Positions 1 to 12,904 of a stretch of 64,000 nucleotides of DNA are shown here, piece by piece. Position 1 is the stretch's first letter. Each line of letters begins with the position of its first letter. Below the pieces are notes generated by a model that was not told where the DNA came from, made no database searches, and worked only from the letters and a program-made list of their open reading frames with translations. This DNA is from Stereum hirsutum FP-91666 SS1 (Eukaryota; Basidiomycota; Agaricomycetes; Russulales; Stereaceae). The DNA is taken from contig NW_006763149.1 in the NCBI RefSeq assembly GCF_000264905.1, positions 1,073,377 through 1,137,376 of the forward strand, in the 5' to 3' direction. The position numbers were made by a program, and so were the translations under genes.

Positions 1-1956
<1,956 letters not shown>

Positions 1957-2298
1957 GGGCTGGAATGGGACGTGTCGGGGGTTAGGGCAGTGGTGGTTGG
2001 GCTTGGATAGTGCGGTGGTATTCATATCGTAATTATTGTGCATTTTTCGATGCGGAAGAAGTCTAGACTGTGGAATTTTTGGAAGGATAAAGCAATTTCC
2101 CTTGTCGTTCATTTCTGTGCTTGGTGCGCCTCGCTCGTATCGCATCCGAACAAGGCAAGCTAGCCATCGAACAGTCCCAATTTGAATTGCGGTTAATAAG
2201 TTCAGGCCCTCAACTCAAGGTTCGTCGTCAATGTCTATGCTCTCAGCGCGTATTGTATTCATATCCCACTTCAAGGAAATGGAAGACAGACGGCATTC
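1957..2298. other. Intergenic spacer after PMR1
   Basis: This holds the 3' flank of the ATPase gene and AT-richer spacer. Only short chance reading frames are present, and I see no recognisable gene. Confidence 0.5.
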
Positions 2299-2503
2299 TG
2301 GAAGCAGTCATGAACTCAGAGTTTATGTGGCGTGCGACATTCGTCCCAGGGCGCTAGTCCTTAATCACTCCCAGCGTTGCTGTCGGCCTCAAAAATAGAT
2401 TCTTGCGCACGCTACAGTTCGCTACTCACTGTATACACTCGACTCTCGACCATCTTCCGCCTTCCACTGACCCTTGTCCGTTTTACTCTCCCCTTCTGCC
2501 GAC
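2299..2503 (+). repeat. Promoter-side part of the duplication, copy 1 (matches 9671-9847)
   Basis: About 200 bp upstream of the first hypothetical gene matches the region upstream of its paralogue, for example the shared block GAGTTTATGTGGCGTGCGAC followed by GCGCACG and the CGCCGACATGGGC start context. The duplication therefore took the promoter along with the coding region. Confidence 0.8.
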
Positions 2504-4877
2504 ATGGGCAAAGGCCATAAGTCCAAGAAGAACGCGAATAAAGGTAAAGGGAAGCCTGTACAGAAACATGACGGTGCAGAGAGCTCGCCCAACACTGGCC
2601 CCACTACAGTAATCACCTGTCGGACCTTGGAGGAAGATGAAGTCACTCAGTGCTTACTCCTAGCAACCGACGGATACCCAGAGCATGATCGCTGCAGGCT
2701 TCACCACAAGCAATATCGGACACTGTACGCGAAGTATAAAGAGGCTTCCAAGATCGTCGACGAGGTCAAGGCAGGCAACGAGATTCCGACCAAGGACGAG
2801 ATCGCACGGTACAAGGATGTTCATGGTACGTCGGAGAAGGCGCGTTGGATACGCAAGTACCTGGAGGCGATCCGCGTAGAAAAGACTGGGAGAGAGATTC
2901 ATACGAGACGTTTCTTCGGAAAAGGTGAGCGGGGTACCTTGCTATTTCTACGAATGGTGGCATTGCTGATGATGACTACTAGCTGATGACGGGCATAAGA
3001 TCCGCGTGAACCTCCTTGCGAAGCGGATGGTGGAAGCGGTAGAGATCCTGGATGCTCTCCAAGCTCGGGCGTACCAGCTCAAGACCCAAGACAACGATGA
3101 CCAGAAATGGGTCAAGGAGTTCCAGGCGTCTGCTCTTCCTGTGCACAACATGGTTGATGCCGACCTCCTTTCCGCTCAAAATATCGTCAATGCTGCTCAG
3201 TCCCGCCCAAAGGAGTCAGGACCTTCACCAAGAACTAGGCCAGCAGCTCGTAAGACTGGAAATGAGGACTCAGAGGACTCCGACCTGATTGACCTAGACA
3301 TTCGAGCGTAAGTCAACAAGCCAAAACCTGATTTGCCCCTCTGACTCCATGATCTAACGCACGTGCAAAAGTCAAAAGGAGAAGCTCCTTTGGGCGTTCG
3401 AATACCTGATAAACCCAAACTTCGTGTACGATAGCCTCGACCACGATACACGTCGAGATCCTGAACTCGTCCGGCAAGCTACGCTCGCTCACCAGAGTCT
3501 AGTACACTATGCTCGCCGAGCTATCATTCACGAGCCAGACCTTTCCTTGAAGGCCATGGACAAGGTCTCCTTCAAAGATCTCCTCCTCAGCGACGATTTT
3601 TCCATGGAGGATGCAGCCAAGTTGGTCATCATGTTGGGAAAGAGGTTGGAGTTAGGTCTTCTCTGGTATAAAGATGCGGTGTTAGAAGCTATCATCATGT
3701 CGCCGAGCCCCGGACAATCAAGGAATGCGGCAAATATAGGCAATCCTAGTGAGTGCCCGCCCCGCCCCGTCTTTCCCTCTGACTTTCTATCATGGACACT
3801 GATGCGTTTGCTCTATATTAGGGGACCGTTACAAGGTTCTCGGTGGTTGGATATTTACGAGAGCTCACTCTATGTGCCTCTCAAACGAAGGGTGGTGGGT
3901 GGGTACATTACGGAAACGGCTTCATCTGTCATTTATTGGTACTCATCTACGCTTCATTCCAGATATTGTTACAGTCTTTAAACCCCCCGGCGAATATCGA
4001 GAATCGATTCGTCCGGCTCTGTAACACCTTCGATGATCTCGTCAGCTTTCTTTCCTTCGCAGCGTTAGGAATGATGCCGTGCCCATCTTTCTGCACCGAA
4101 ACTCGCTGCGACCCCAACAGCGACTCTCGTGCATCTCGCAATCACTTATCGCTATGCGGCATTGTCGTAACGGAAATTATTACAGGCGCTCCAATGGCGC
4201 CGTACCGCACAGGACCCGTACCAGCTCCTGCTCTTCGGAGTGGTAAACCTGGATGCATCACCTGGGCTGAAATAGAGAAGAGAGCTTATATGTTTGGGGC
4301 TGTTCGGAACGAGCCAGATGCGTTCACAGACGCATTCCTCAAGGAGCTGCGCGCTCGCCCAGATCTTTTTCAAGTCATCACTCGATCGGAAACGGACCCC
4401 AACAACACAGTTGACATGTTCGGAGCGAAGGAAGGCGAAGATCTCCTACCCGCGATGCGCACACGGACCTTCGAAGCACCCATGGCGACGTACAGCAATC
4501 GACCGCAAGGGCGAGGGGCTTGGAAGGTGGAGAGGTCGGCTATGGATGTGCTGTACTCAACGAACGGGCCCATCCGCGGCTATCTCGCCAGCTTGAACCA
4601 AACCAAGAGCGCGGGTTGATTCTTTCATTTCAAGAAGATGCCCGTCAAGTACTTCCTGATCCTGGATACCGTGAATGGGCGGCCTCATTCGATTTTGTCG
4701 AGGAATGTGGCGTGGGCGGCTCTTCGAGCTAAAGGGTTGGCGAGTGGCGAGTATAACGCTCGCGCGTATGCGAGAGCATCTGATACTTTGTTCCAGAAAT
4801 GCGCTGAGGAGAGGCTTTCGTGGATGCCTAAGGGCCTTGGAGGGTGGCACGCGACGAAGATGGAGGACTCGCTTTGA
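2504..4877 (+). pseudogene. Basidiomycete hypothetical protein, copy A, interrupted by an in-frame TGA
   Basis: I do not recognise the family. Exons by comparison with copy B (9848-12235): 2504-2924, 2983-3307, 3372-3748, 3822-3898, 3963-4877; phases and exon 3 and 4 lengths (377 and 77 bp) are identical in both copies. The N-terminus is Lys-rich. It is followed by a Cys/His pattern (CRTLEEDEVTQC, then DRCRLHHKQYRTLYAKYK) that could bind zinc. A TGA at 4617-4619 stops the frame at 618 codons, where copy B has Trp (TGG 11975-11977). The same frame stays open and similar to copy B for another 86 codons, to the TGA at 4875-4877. This is either a recently disabled gene, a gene with a shortened C-terminus, or a sequencing error. 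Without the stop it would encode 704 residues. Confidence 0.75.
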
Positions 4878-5316
4878 GTGCCATGTCCTCCAGCTAGTTA
4901 TCGCCGGGCTTCATGAACGCGCAAATACTTGTGCATTGCGTATGTCAATTTCAGCTTACATCTATCTCGGTATCTGACACGGCCCCGCTGCTACTAGCTA
5001 TGCCTACGATACTTTCCGGTTGGGTCAAAGTTTACGACTACAACAATCATGATCTAACCTGGACAAATCCCTTGGATGTTGTGGTTCTCCGCTCGCTATG
5101 CTGAAAAGACCGGGACGGCTGCTCTTGTATTCACGAGACACATACGTGTTCGTTCTTGATGACTCGATGACTAGGACCGTTCCGACAAGAAGCTCTGAAC
5201 AAATGTTGTCCATGTTTATACAATCATGACTTCTGCACGTCGTGTATACGGCCACGCCATGTACGGGAGATCTACGATCCTTTCAATGTCCTTCACCAGA
5301 CTATCCTCATCTCCTA
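4878..5316. other. Spacer between copy A and the kinase pseudogene
   Basis: I see only short chance reading frames here. It contains the 3' flanks of two converging genes. Confidence 0.5.
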
Positions 5317-6326
5317 TCAAATCCACCTTATGGACCGAACTTGCGCAAGGCCATGTCTCAGGCGGAACGAACTCGTTCTCGGAGTAGTCAGACCATTCTG
5401 AATCCGGCGTAGATTGTATGATTGGCCGGCAACGATCATCTTGTGGCGGTGGCGAATGGACGACCGACTTTGATCCTTTCGATCGAATTGCGCCCTATCA
5501 TAGTCCGCATTTTCTAACAGATCGGGGACCACGGCGCGAAACTGTCTCCTCCAGTACGCGTAGTCGGGAGCCTCGTTGAAAGCCATCGCTCGTGCGTACT
5601 CGATGAAATCGCCAAAAACAGAGGGGTAGCCAGCGCAGATATGACAGTACCGCATATACTTGCATTAGTTCGAGGCGGGAGTGTGTAACGTTAACGGATC
5701 GCGCCAAGGTTTTGCCAGGCCGAAGTCGATGAGATTGACTCTTCCTTCTTTCGGCGGCAGTCCGAATAGAAAGCTATCAGGTTTGATATCTCCATAAACA
5801 ATGCCTTGAGAGTGTACATATTCAATTGAGTCAAACTGCGCTGTATTAGTAGGTTCGAGGTTTAGAGGAGAGATATTATCCACCATCTGGCATGTAAGCG
5901 CGATCAAGTTCCTCACAGTGAGGTTTTTCCATCAATCTCGATACAGGGCCCTAGAAGCTCAATCGCAAGATACTCATACCATTTCGATTTCCCCCATGCA
6001 TATAGTTTAGGGATGCTCGAGTGGTCTGTGGACATACGACTGTTGGGAGCAGAGAATGATTCGGCGGTGGTGACACACTTGCCTCTCATCTTGAACAAGA
6101 CACAGGCCTCATGGCGGAGAACAGGACTGATCACCAATTTGGTTGTACGTGCCTTCTTCAAGGCGATGAGTTTCTGTGGTGAATTTTCGTTTCTCATGAG
6201 GGCGCGGTAAACCTTTCCTGATATCAGGAGCGATGCGAAGTGACGAAATATCAGACACGCATCGCAACGTCCGTATATGTTGGGATTACAGGCCATATCC
6301 ACCCTCGCCCATTGCTTGTCGTTCAC
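5317..6326 (-). pseudogene. Casein-kinase-1-like protein kinase pseudogene
   Basis: CK1-family motifs appear in order on the minus strand: VYRALM and ALKKAR (glycine loop/beta 3), LRHEACVLFKMRG, IPKLYAWG, YEYLAIELLGP (hinge), [22 protein letters not shown] (catalytic loop, YGD instead of HRD), [13 protein letters not shown] (DFG), then GYPSVFGDFIEYAR (C-lobe). Two faults are visible. First, the frame breaks at a five-base A run (T run at 5924-5928 on the plus strand) between the hinge and the next helix. Second, the activation segment and following helices, roughly 60 residues normally found between DFGLAK..RD and the CKGYP-like motif, are absent: only about 40 bases separate them. A plausible 48-nt intron lies at 5836-5883. 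The start at 6326 is uncertain because the first 30 residues are not family-like. Confidence 0.78.
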
Positions 6327-6804
6327 AAAGTTCGAGGTGCATGATTAGCCATGAAAGGAGAAGTTGAGAGAAGGCCGTGGTGGCTTGTGTAGGAAGCGAA
6401 GCTAAGAACGATTTTCGTCCTGGTTTACGAGCAAGACAGCCGGGTCGGAACAGCCATATCCGGTAGAACAGTAACCAAATAAAGACAAACAACGAATGCG
6501 AACGGTCGAGTCATGTGCTCTCGTCCCCAAATTCTGATCCTGCGCTGACTCGGTTTTCTGAGCCTCAGAGAGTTATTTCGCAACGATTTCAGCACTGTAT
6601 CTGTCTCATTATCATCAACACCACGTGTACTGGGATTTTTCAAGTTGACCATGACAACGTCTTGCGTCGTTTCCGTTTTCCAAGTAAACGAACATTTCAA
6701 GTTACTGCCACGACGATACTATTACAGTATCCATTGGCATTGTGTTCGTAGATCTTAATACTCAGTCTTACCGAGCTTGCGTCACATATGTGTGTATGCA
6801 CCAG
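6327..6804. other. Spacer upstream of the kinase pseudogene
   Basis: No supported gene. Short minus-strand frames at 6286-6700 have no recognisable motifs. Confidence 0.45.
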
Positions 6805-6935
6805 GCTTATGATACGGACCAGGTGCATTCTCGTTCACCGTCCAGCCCGTCATGCCTTGCCCAAGCCTCGCCTGGCGGGCGTCATGTATCTCTATGATAA
6901 AGTTTTGGTAGCATGAAGGGTTTCCCGGTCTTTAC
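6805..6935 (+). repeat. Direct repeat in the P450 promoter (matches 9486-9612)
   Basis: The block beginning TTATGATACGGACCAGG and continuing to AAGTTTTGGTAG recurs, with substitutions, about 2.7 kb downstream just before copy B. It is non-coding. It shows that the local duplication history includes the spacer as well as the hypothetical gene. Confidence 0.7.
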
Positions 6936-7038
6936 GAAGCGCTGGTACTGACAACACAAGGCATTTAGTCTGTGTTTGTCATTCGTCCCTTTTATCTATC
7001 CTCTTCCTTCCATTCGACTAGCCTCCCCTCTGCGAAAC

Positions 7039-9337
7039 ATGGAGCGTGTATACGCAACCGTAGCGGCTTCGTTCATTTTCTTTCATGTCATCCGCACCAT
7101 CTACCGACGCCTCTTGAGGTTTGGTATATCTGACATCCCTGGCCCATCATCTCCATCGTTTGTCTACGGTACGTTCATCTCCACGACTACAACATGGTCA
7201 AAATCGTTTGACCGACATCTGACTCGTTAATTACACCCAGGAAATCTTCTTCAAATATTTCAAGAGCAAGCTGGTACCTATGATTTTGCGTGGCAGGAGG
7301 AATTCGGTGGTGTATTTCGTGTTAGGGGTCCTTTTGGAGTACGTCCGTCGGTCCACCCACACTTCTATTTACCATGCATTTATGGATAGGATGACCGACT
7401 CATGATATCGGATCCCGAAACCCTGCATTACATGTTCCACACATCTGGGTACGATATAATCAAGCAACCTGAACGTAAGGAGCTCTCCCGCCTCCTCACC
7501 GGGAGGGGTCTCATTTGGGCGGAAGGTATTTCTTTCGCTCTCACTTGTCACCGTCATCTAACCTCATCTCTGGAGGCGATGTACACAAGAGGCAGCGAAA
7601 AGTCATGAATCCTGCGTTTGGGCCTGCTGAGGCCAAGGCCTTCTTTCCTGTCTTTCTCGAATACGCAAACCAGGTGGGAGTGCGCTCTTTCTCTTGACAT
7701 TGTTGACTTAGTGAACCTTGAATATAGTTGGTTGTGAGGTGGCAAGACATTATAGCCGAATCTTCCGAAGGTGGTGCGGTCTTCAATATACCAAACTGGC
7801 TTGGACGTGCGACGATGGATGCTATAGGCGTTGGTGAGTCTCAAAAAAGAGGGCTACTTCCAAACTATACCACTTGCGCTGATGTGAATGCGACATGCCA
7901 GCGGCATTCAGTTATAGGTTCGGGATGCTGTCTGACGGCGGTAACGAGCTGGCGAAAGCATACAACAATATCCTTCAGGAAACTCATGGCAGAGCATCAC
8001 CAGGCCGAATTTTATTTCAGAATGCTGCACATCTCATCCCCCTCCGTGTCATCGAGTGGATCACCGACCATGGAAAAGCAAAACCTATCACCCGAGCTCG
8101 AGAAGTCACTGCTATGGCCAATCGAGTAGCAGACGATCTCCTCGCTCAGCAGTCCGAGGCGGTATTACAGGGCAGGAGGAGCAGAGATATTATGAGTTTA
8201 GTAGGCAAGTGTATATACTTTCCATATACCCTCACGATCTCATAGAGATTTTCGACAACCGCTAGTTCAAGCAAATCTATCCGAGGATAAGAAGTCTCGA
8301 ATTGATAAAGACGAGCTCTATTCACAACTAAGGTTCGTTCGTTTCCCTTGTCGTTCACACACAGTCGGGCTGAGCAAGTCTGCAGAACAGTGATGCTTGC
8401 AGGATACGAGACGACATCTAATAGCTTGAGTTGGACACTTTACGAATTAGCGAAACACCCTGATCTACAGACACGACTTCGTTCTGAGATATTGCATACC
8501 CAAGGACGAGTCAGAGCAAGAGGAGACGAATTCTTTTCCTTAGCTGATTTCGACGATATGCCGCTCACTACTGCTGTCATCAAGGTATCTTCACTTTTGC
8601 TAAGATCGACACCGATTGGCTACTGAAGGTCTACCCCAGGAGTCTCTCCGGATGCATCCCGTCGCACATCAAATGTACCGACAGACGTCCAAGGACGACA
8701 TTTTCCCCCTCAGCAAGCCTATCCGGATGCTATCCGGCAAATTAGTCCACGAGATTTTTGTGCCGAAGGGTACGCGCCTCATCGCTGCCGTTGCGGCTTA
8801 CAATCGGTACGTTGGAAAATATGCTCATTCATAGTTGTTTGCAGCGACACTCACCGAATCCTTCATCCTTTTGAATGGTTCTGATCAGAAACAAGGCTGT
8901 CTGGGGTGCAGACGCCGATGTATTCAACCCTGAAAGGTGGATTCAATCTCCGGATGGCGGACGTGCGTCAGGCGCCGCACCTGTTGGTACCTATGGCAAC
9001 CTGTCAGTAGATTTCTGTGTCATTCACTTTCCATTTCTCACGTCTTTCCAGTATGACCTTTGGCGGTGGAGTGAGAGCATGCATAGGATGGAGGCTTGCG
9101 TAAGTGTTCTGGTATCGACACTGTGGCGCAATATCATACTGACGAGAAACCTTAAATAGCGTTGCGGAGATGCAAGCGTTCGTTGTTGAGCTCGTCGGCA
9201 GCTTCAAATTCTCTTTGACGGAAGAAGCGAAGAACATCAGGAGAGACGTGGCCCTGGTCATGATTCCCACCGTCGAGGGCCAGATTGACAAGGGGATGCA
9301 GCTGCCTCTGAGAGTGACCTTAGCTCTTGAGGAATGA
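7039..9337 (+). CDS. Cytochrome P450 monooxygenase
   Basis: A 547-residue membrane-anchored P450 of basidiomycete type: an N-terminal hydrophobic anchor, then IPGPSSPSFVYG (proline hinge), LAGYETTSN (I-helix oxygen-binding motif), ESLRMHP (ExxR), FNPERW (PERF-like), and the haem loop FGGGVRACIG with the ligand Cys at 9080-9082. Exons: 7039-7168, 7241-7338, 7390-7525, 7576-7673, 7728-7833, 7902-8204, 8266-8332, 8386-8584, 8640-8806, 8889-9002, 9052-9099, 9160-9337. They sum to an intact frame. The intron at 8205-8265 starts with GC (context TAG/GCAAGT), the usual form of the rare GC-AG type. The substrate cannot be told from sequence. It sits between the two copies of a duplicated hypothetical gene, so clustering for a shared pathway is not shown. 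Confidence 0.93.
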
Positions 9338-9485
9338 GCGGAATTCATCTGACACGAAGTGATCATGTTATATACTGGTTCGTTCTCTTATTGCGAAACT
9401 GTTGGGCTGATGACATGAGCAGAAGCATTATCCATCGGTATCAGGTTGGATTTCAATTCTCAGTCTGACCGTACGTATGAGCTAG

Positions 9486-9612
9486 CATTATGATACGACC
9501 AGGTATATTCTCGTTCGTCGTCCCACCCGCCGACCATGCCACCTCGCCCGCCAGTGACTCGTCATCATATAGTCAAGTTTTGGTAGTATTGAGAGGTTCG
9601 CTGTCTCCACAA
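9486..9612 (+). repeat. Second copy of the P450-promoter repeat
   Basis: Matches 6805-6935 in the same orientation (TTATGATACGACCAGG through AAGTTTTGGTAG). It lies just upstream of the duplicated promoter at 9671-9847. Confidence 0.7.
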
Positions 9613-9670
9613 TGGCACCGGTAATACACAGACATATATCTGTACCATCCATAGGCATCTCGCATATGAG

Positions 9671-9847
9671 GAAAGCAGTTATGAGCTTAGAGTTTATGTG
9701 GCGTGCGACACCCAGGGTGCTAGTCACTAATCACGCTGTTGCTAGCCCAAGAATAGATCCTTGCGCACGTTACTACTCACTGTAAGCCCTCGATCGTCTT
9801 CGAACTTGCGCTGACCCCTGTCCGTTTCTACCTGCCCCTCCGCCGAC
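9671..9847 (+). repeat. Promoter-side part of the duplication, copy 2
   Basis: Counterpart of 2299-2503, ending in the same CCGCCGACATGGGC start context. Confidence 0.8.
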
Positions 9848-12235
9848 ATGGGCCCCAAAGGCAACAAGTCCAAGAAGAGCGCGAACAAAGGTCAAGGGAA
9901 GTCTGTACAGAAAAATGACCTCGCTGCCGCCGACAGCTCGACCAACACTGGCGCCACTACAGTCATCACCTGTCGGACCTTGGAGGAAGATGAAGTCACT
10001 CGATGCTCACTCCCAGCGACCGACGGATACCCAGAGCATGATCGCTGCAGGCTTCACCACAAGCAATACCGAACACTGTACGCGAAGTATAAGAAGGCTT
10101 CGGAGATCGTCGACGAGGTCAAGGCAGGCAACGAAATTCCGACGAAGGACGAGATCGCGTATTACAAGGACGCACATAGTACGTTGGAGAAGGCGCGTTG
10201 GATGCGCAAGTACCTGGAGGCGATCCGCGTAGAAAAGACTGGAAGAGAGATCCATACGAGACGCTTCTTCGGAAAGGGTGAGCGGGGCGTCTTATAATTT
10301 ATGCAGCATACATTGACATCGCTGATGGTGACTAGCTGATGATGGGCATAAAATCCGCGTGAACCTTCTAGCGAAGCGGATGGTGGAAGCAGTCGAGATT
10401 CTAGATACCCTTCAAGCTCACGCTTACTATCTTCGGAACGCAGACGATCCTGCGCATGACTCGCTCAGGCTCTTCCAAAGTTCTCCTCTACCGACCGATG
10501 GTCAGGACATCCCAAAAAATCTTTTGGAGTCAAAGAGCATTATCGATACGGTCCAGACTACGCAAATCAAACCATCACTTCCACGCAGAGCACTGAGTGC
10601 CACTCAGGCCGACCAGGCGGAAGATACGGATTTGATTGACTTGGAGCATCGAGCGTATGTGAAGTTTTGCCTTTCTGAGAGAAGAACCCTGACTGATATC
10701 CTTGTGTGGTTATTCGTTCTGAAAGTCGCAAGGAGCAACTACTTCAAGCGTTTCGGCCATATATCGATCCAGCATTTGCGCGACGCCTTATCAATCCCGC
10801 GGAGAGCCAAGATCCCACACTTAGACGGTTCACGACCATTATTCACCTCGCCGAAAAGCAATACGCACTTCGTTTTATTCTTCATGACCCAATTCTCTCC
10901 TTGAAGGCCGCGGACAAAGTCTCTTTCAAGGATCTCATCTTGGATGATGATTTTTCGATGGAGGATGCTGCCAGATTTTTGAACATATTCACGAGTCGCA
11001 TGGCGCTGGGCCTTCTCTGGTACAAAGATTCCATTGTGGAAGCCCTCGCGATTTTGCCTCGCGATGGCAAAATTAGATCTACTGCCAATGTTGGCGATCC
11101 GAGTAAGCCTCAGTCCATTTTGTACTTTCTGAGGTGAAAGTCTGGTATACTTAGCATAACGATGCTGATTACTAAACCCAGAGGATCGTTACAAAGTATT
11201 GGGTGGTTGGGTTTTCACTAGGACCCACCCTGGACGGTTCTCAGACGAAGGCTGGACCGTGAGTACATTTGAACAAATCCCTGTTCTTTGAGGTTCATCA
11301 GACGCGCCTTAACATTGGCTGGCTATAAGGTGCTATTGAAGGAATTACAGCCCCCTGCAAACGTCGAGAATCGCTTCGTTCGACTTTGTAACTCTTTCGA
11401 CGACATCATTAGCTTCCTTTCCTTCGAAGCGTTCGGTTTGGTCCCACCCCCGACATTCACTAAAAGCGAGCTGTACGATCAGTATAACTCCTCCATCACT
11501 CGCAACCATCTCTCTCTCTGCGGTATTATCGTGGCGGACATGGTCAATGGCACTCCATTCTTTTCGCCTCCCCCAGGTCCTATCCCCACCGGACTACCTA
11601 GCAAGACTCCGGGGTGCATCACTTGGGCGGAGGTGGAGGGGCGATCTTACATGTTCGGTGCAGTTCGGAACGAACCAGACGCATTCACGGAAGCGTTTCT
11701 CAATGAATTACGGGCGCGTCCTGATCTATTTCAGGGCCTTACTCGCTTAGAGACGGATCCTGGCCGTCATGTCGAGGCTTTCGGTACACACGAAGGAGAG
11801 GATGAACCCCCATGGCAGACACGATTACGCACTTTCGAAGCACCGAGGGCATCGTTCCAAAGTCGCCCACAGGGACGGGGCACCTGGAAGGTCCAATTGT
11901 CAGCCATGGATTTGCTGTATTCTACGACCAAGGTTCACGGATTCCTCGCAGGCCCGAGACCGGACGGAACACGTTGGTTTTTCAGCTTTAAAAAGCCTGA
12001 GATATCAGTCAAGTACTTCATTATATTGGACACCATTCCCACCCGACCGCATTCAGTTTTGTCGAGGAACGTGGCCTGGGCAGCACTTCGCGCCAAGGGC
12101 TTTGCGAGCGGAGAGTATAGCTTGCGCAAGTATGCGAGGGCGTCGGATGCCTTATTCGAAAAGTGCATGCACGAGAGAATGTCTTGGGCGCCTATGAGCT
12201 GGAGGACAATGACGAAGATGGAGGATGAGATCTAG
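9848..12235 (+). CDS. Basidiomycete hypothetical protein, copy B (intact, 702 aa)
   Basis: Intact paralogue of 2504-4877. Exons: 9848-10277, 10336-10654, 10726-11102, 11182-11258, 11330-12235. The N-terminus is Lys/Gly-rich (GNKSKKSANKGQGKS). It is followed by a compact Cys/His pattern, CRTLEEDEVTRC then DRCRLHH, spaced C-x11-C-x11-C-x3-H, which resembles small zinc-binding knuckles. Next come a helical stretch (QYRTLYAKYKKASEIVDEVK) and a well conserved C-terminal region (PGCITWAEVE..YMFGAVRNEPDAFTEAF) with no family I can name. Copies A and B agree closely in exon 1 and in the last exon and differ most in the second half of exon 2, so that linker is under weak constraint. There is no signal peptide or membrane segment. 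The function is unknown. Confidence 0.85.
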
Positions 12236-12904
12236 GTGTCGTGCCCAGTGGGCTCAAAGATGGTATGGGGATGTTCTTTGTTTTCCCAGAGTCCTCTCTA
12301 ATCTGTCAGGCAGCAGCTCTCATGGTCTTTATTTTCGCTTGATAACGAAAAATAAGGTAACGGTATGTTTCTTTCTCCAGCGCTACGTTCATACTCACTG
12401 TGTTCTCTTCAGGTTCCAGACGATATCACGAGCCTCTTCTTCTGCAACTACTATGCAATTATGGATTTTTTTCTTTATGCTTATGATTAAAGGAACCGTA
12501 TGTTAGTAGTCCGGGTCTGCTATGTACAGTATATAAGTATCTTGCGGCATTCCCCTCCAATTTTCAAGACAGTTGATCCGTTATGTTCTAAGTCAGCTGG
12601 TCTTCTGTCGTTGGGTAGTGTGTCATTCCGAGTCTCCTAGAGGCTACTAGTTCTGACTGCTGGCATGTATAACAGATAGCTCAAAGCTTGAGATTGAGAT
12701 TGCTGATACGATTTGAAGCGAGTGCGTTTAGACAATATATGGCCAAATGCGTCATAAAACGTAATTTCAACACGGTAGCAGGGCAACTAGAATGAGATCG
12801 TACATGGGGATGGCCTGCCGGTCCATAAACAGTAACAGTGCGCTGGCTTCATGCAGTTACAGCAAGAGCGCGAAGCATGCGGAAAACGTAACCTCGTGCA
12901 ACGA
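12236..12904. other. 3' spacer between converging genes
   Basis: No supported gene. It carries the 3' ends of copy B and of the RS-domain gene, and only short chance frames. Confidence 0.5.

Noticed and set aside
4617..4640. A 21-nt intron (GTTGAT to CAAG) that would remove the TGA in copy A
   Set aside because: It is too short for splicing, and copy B codes through the same place.
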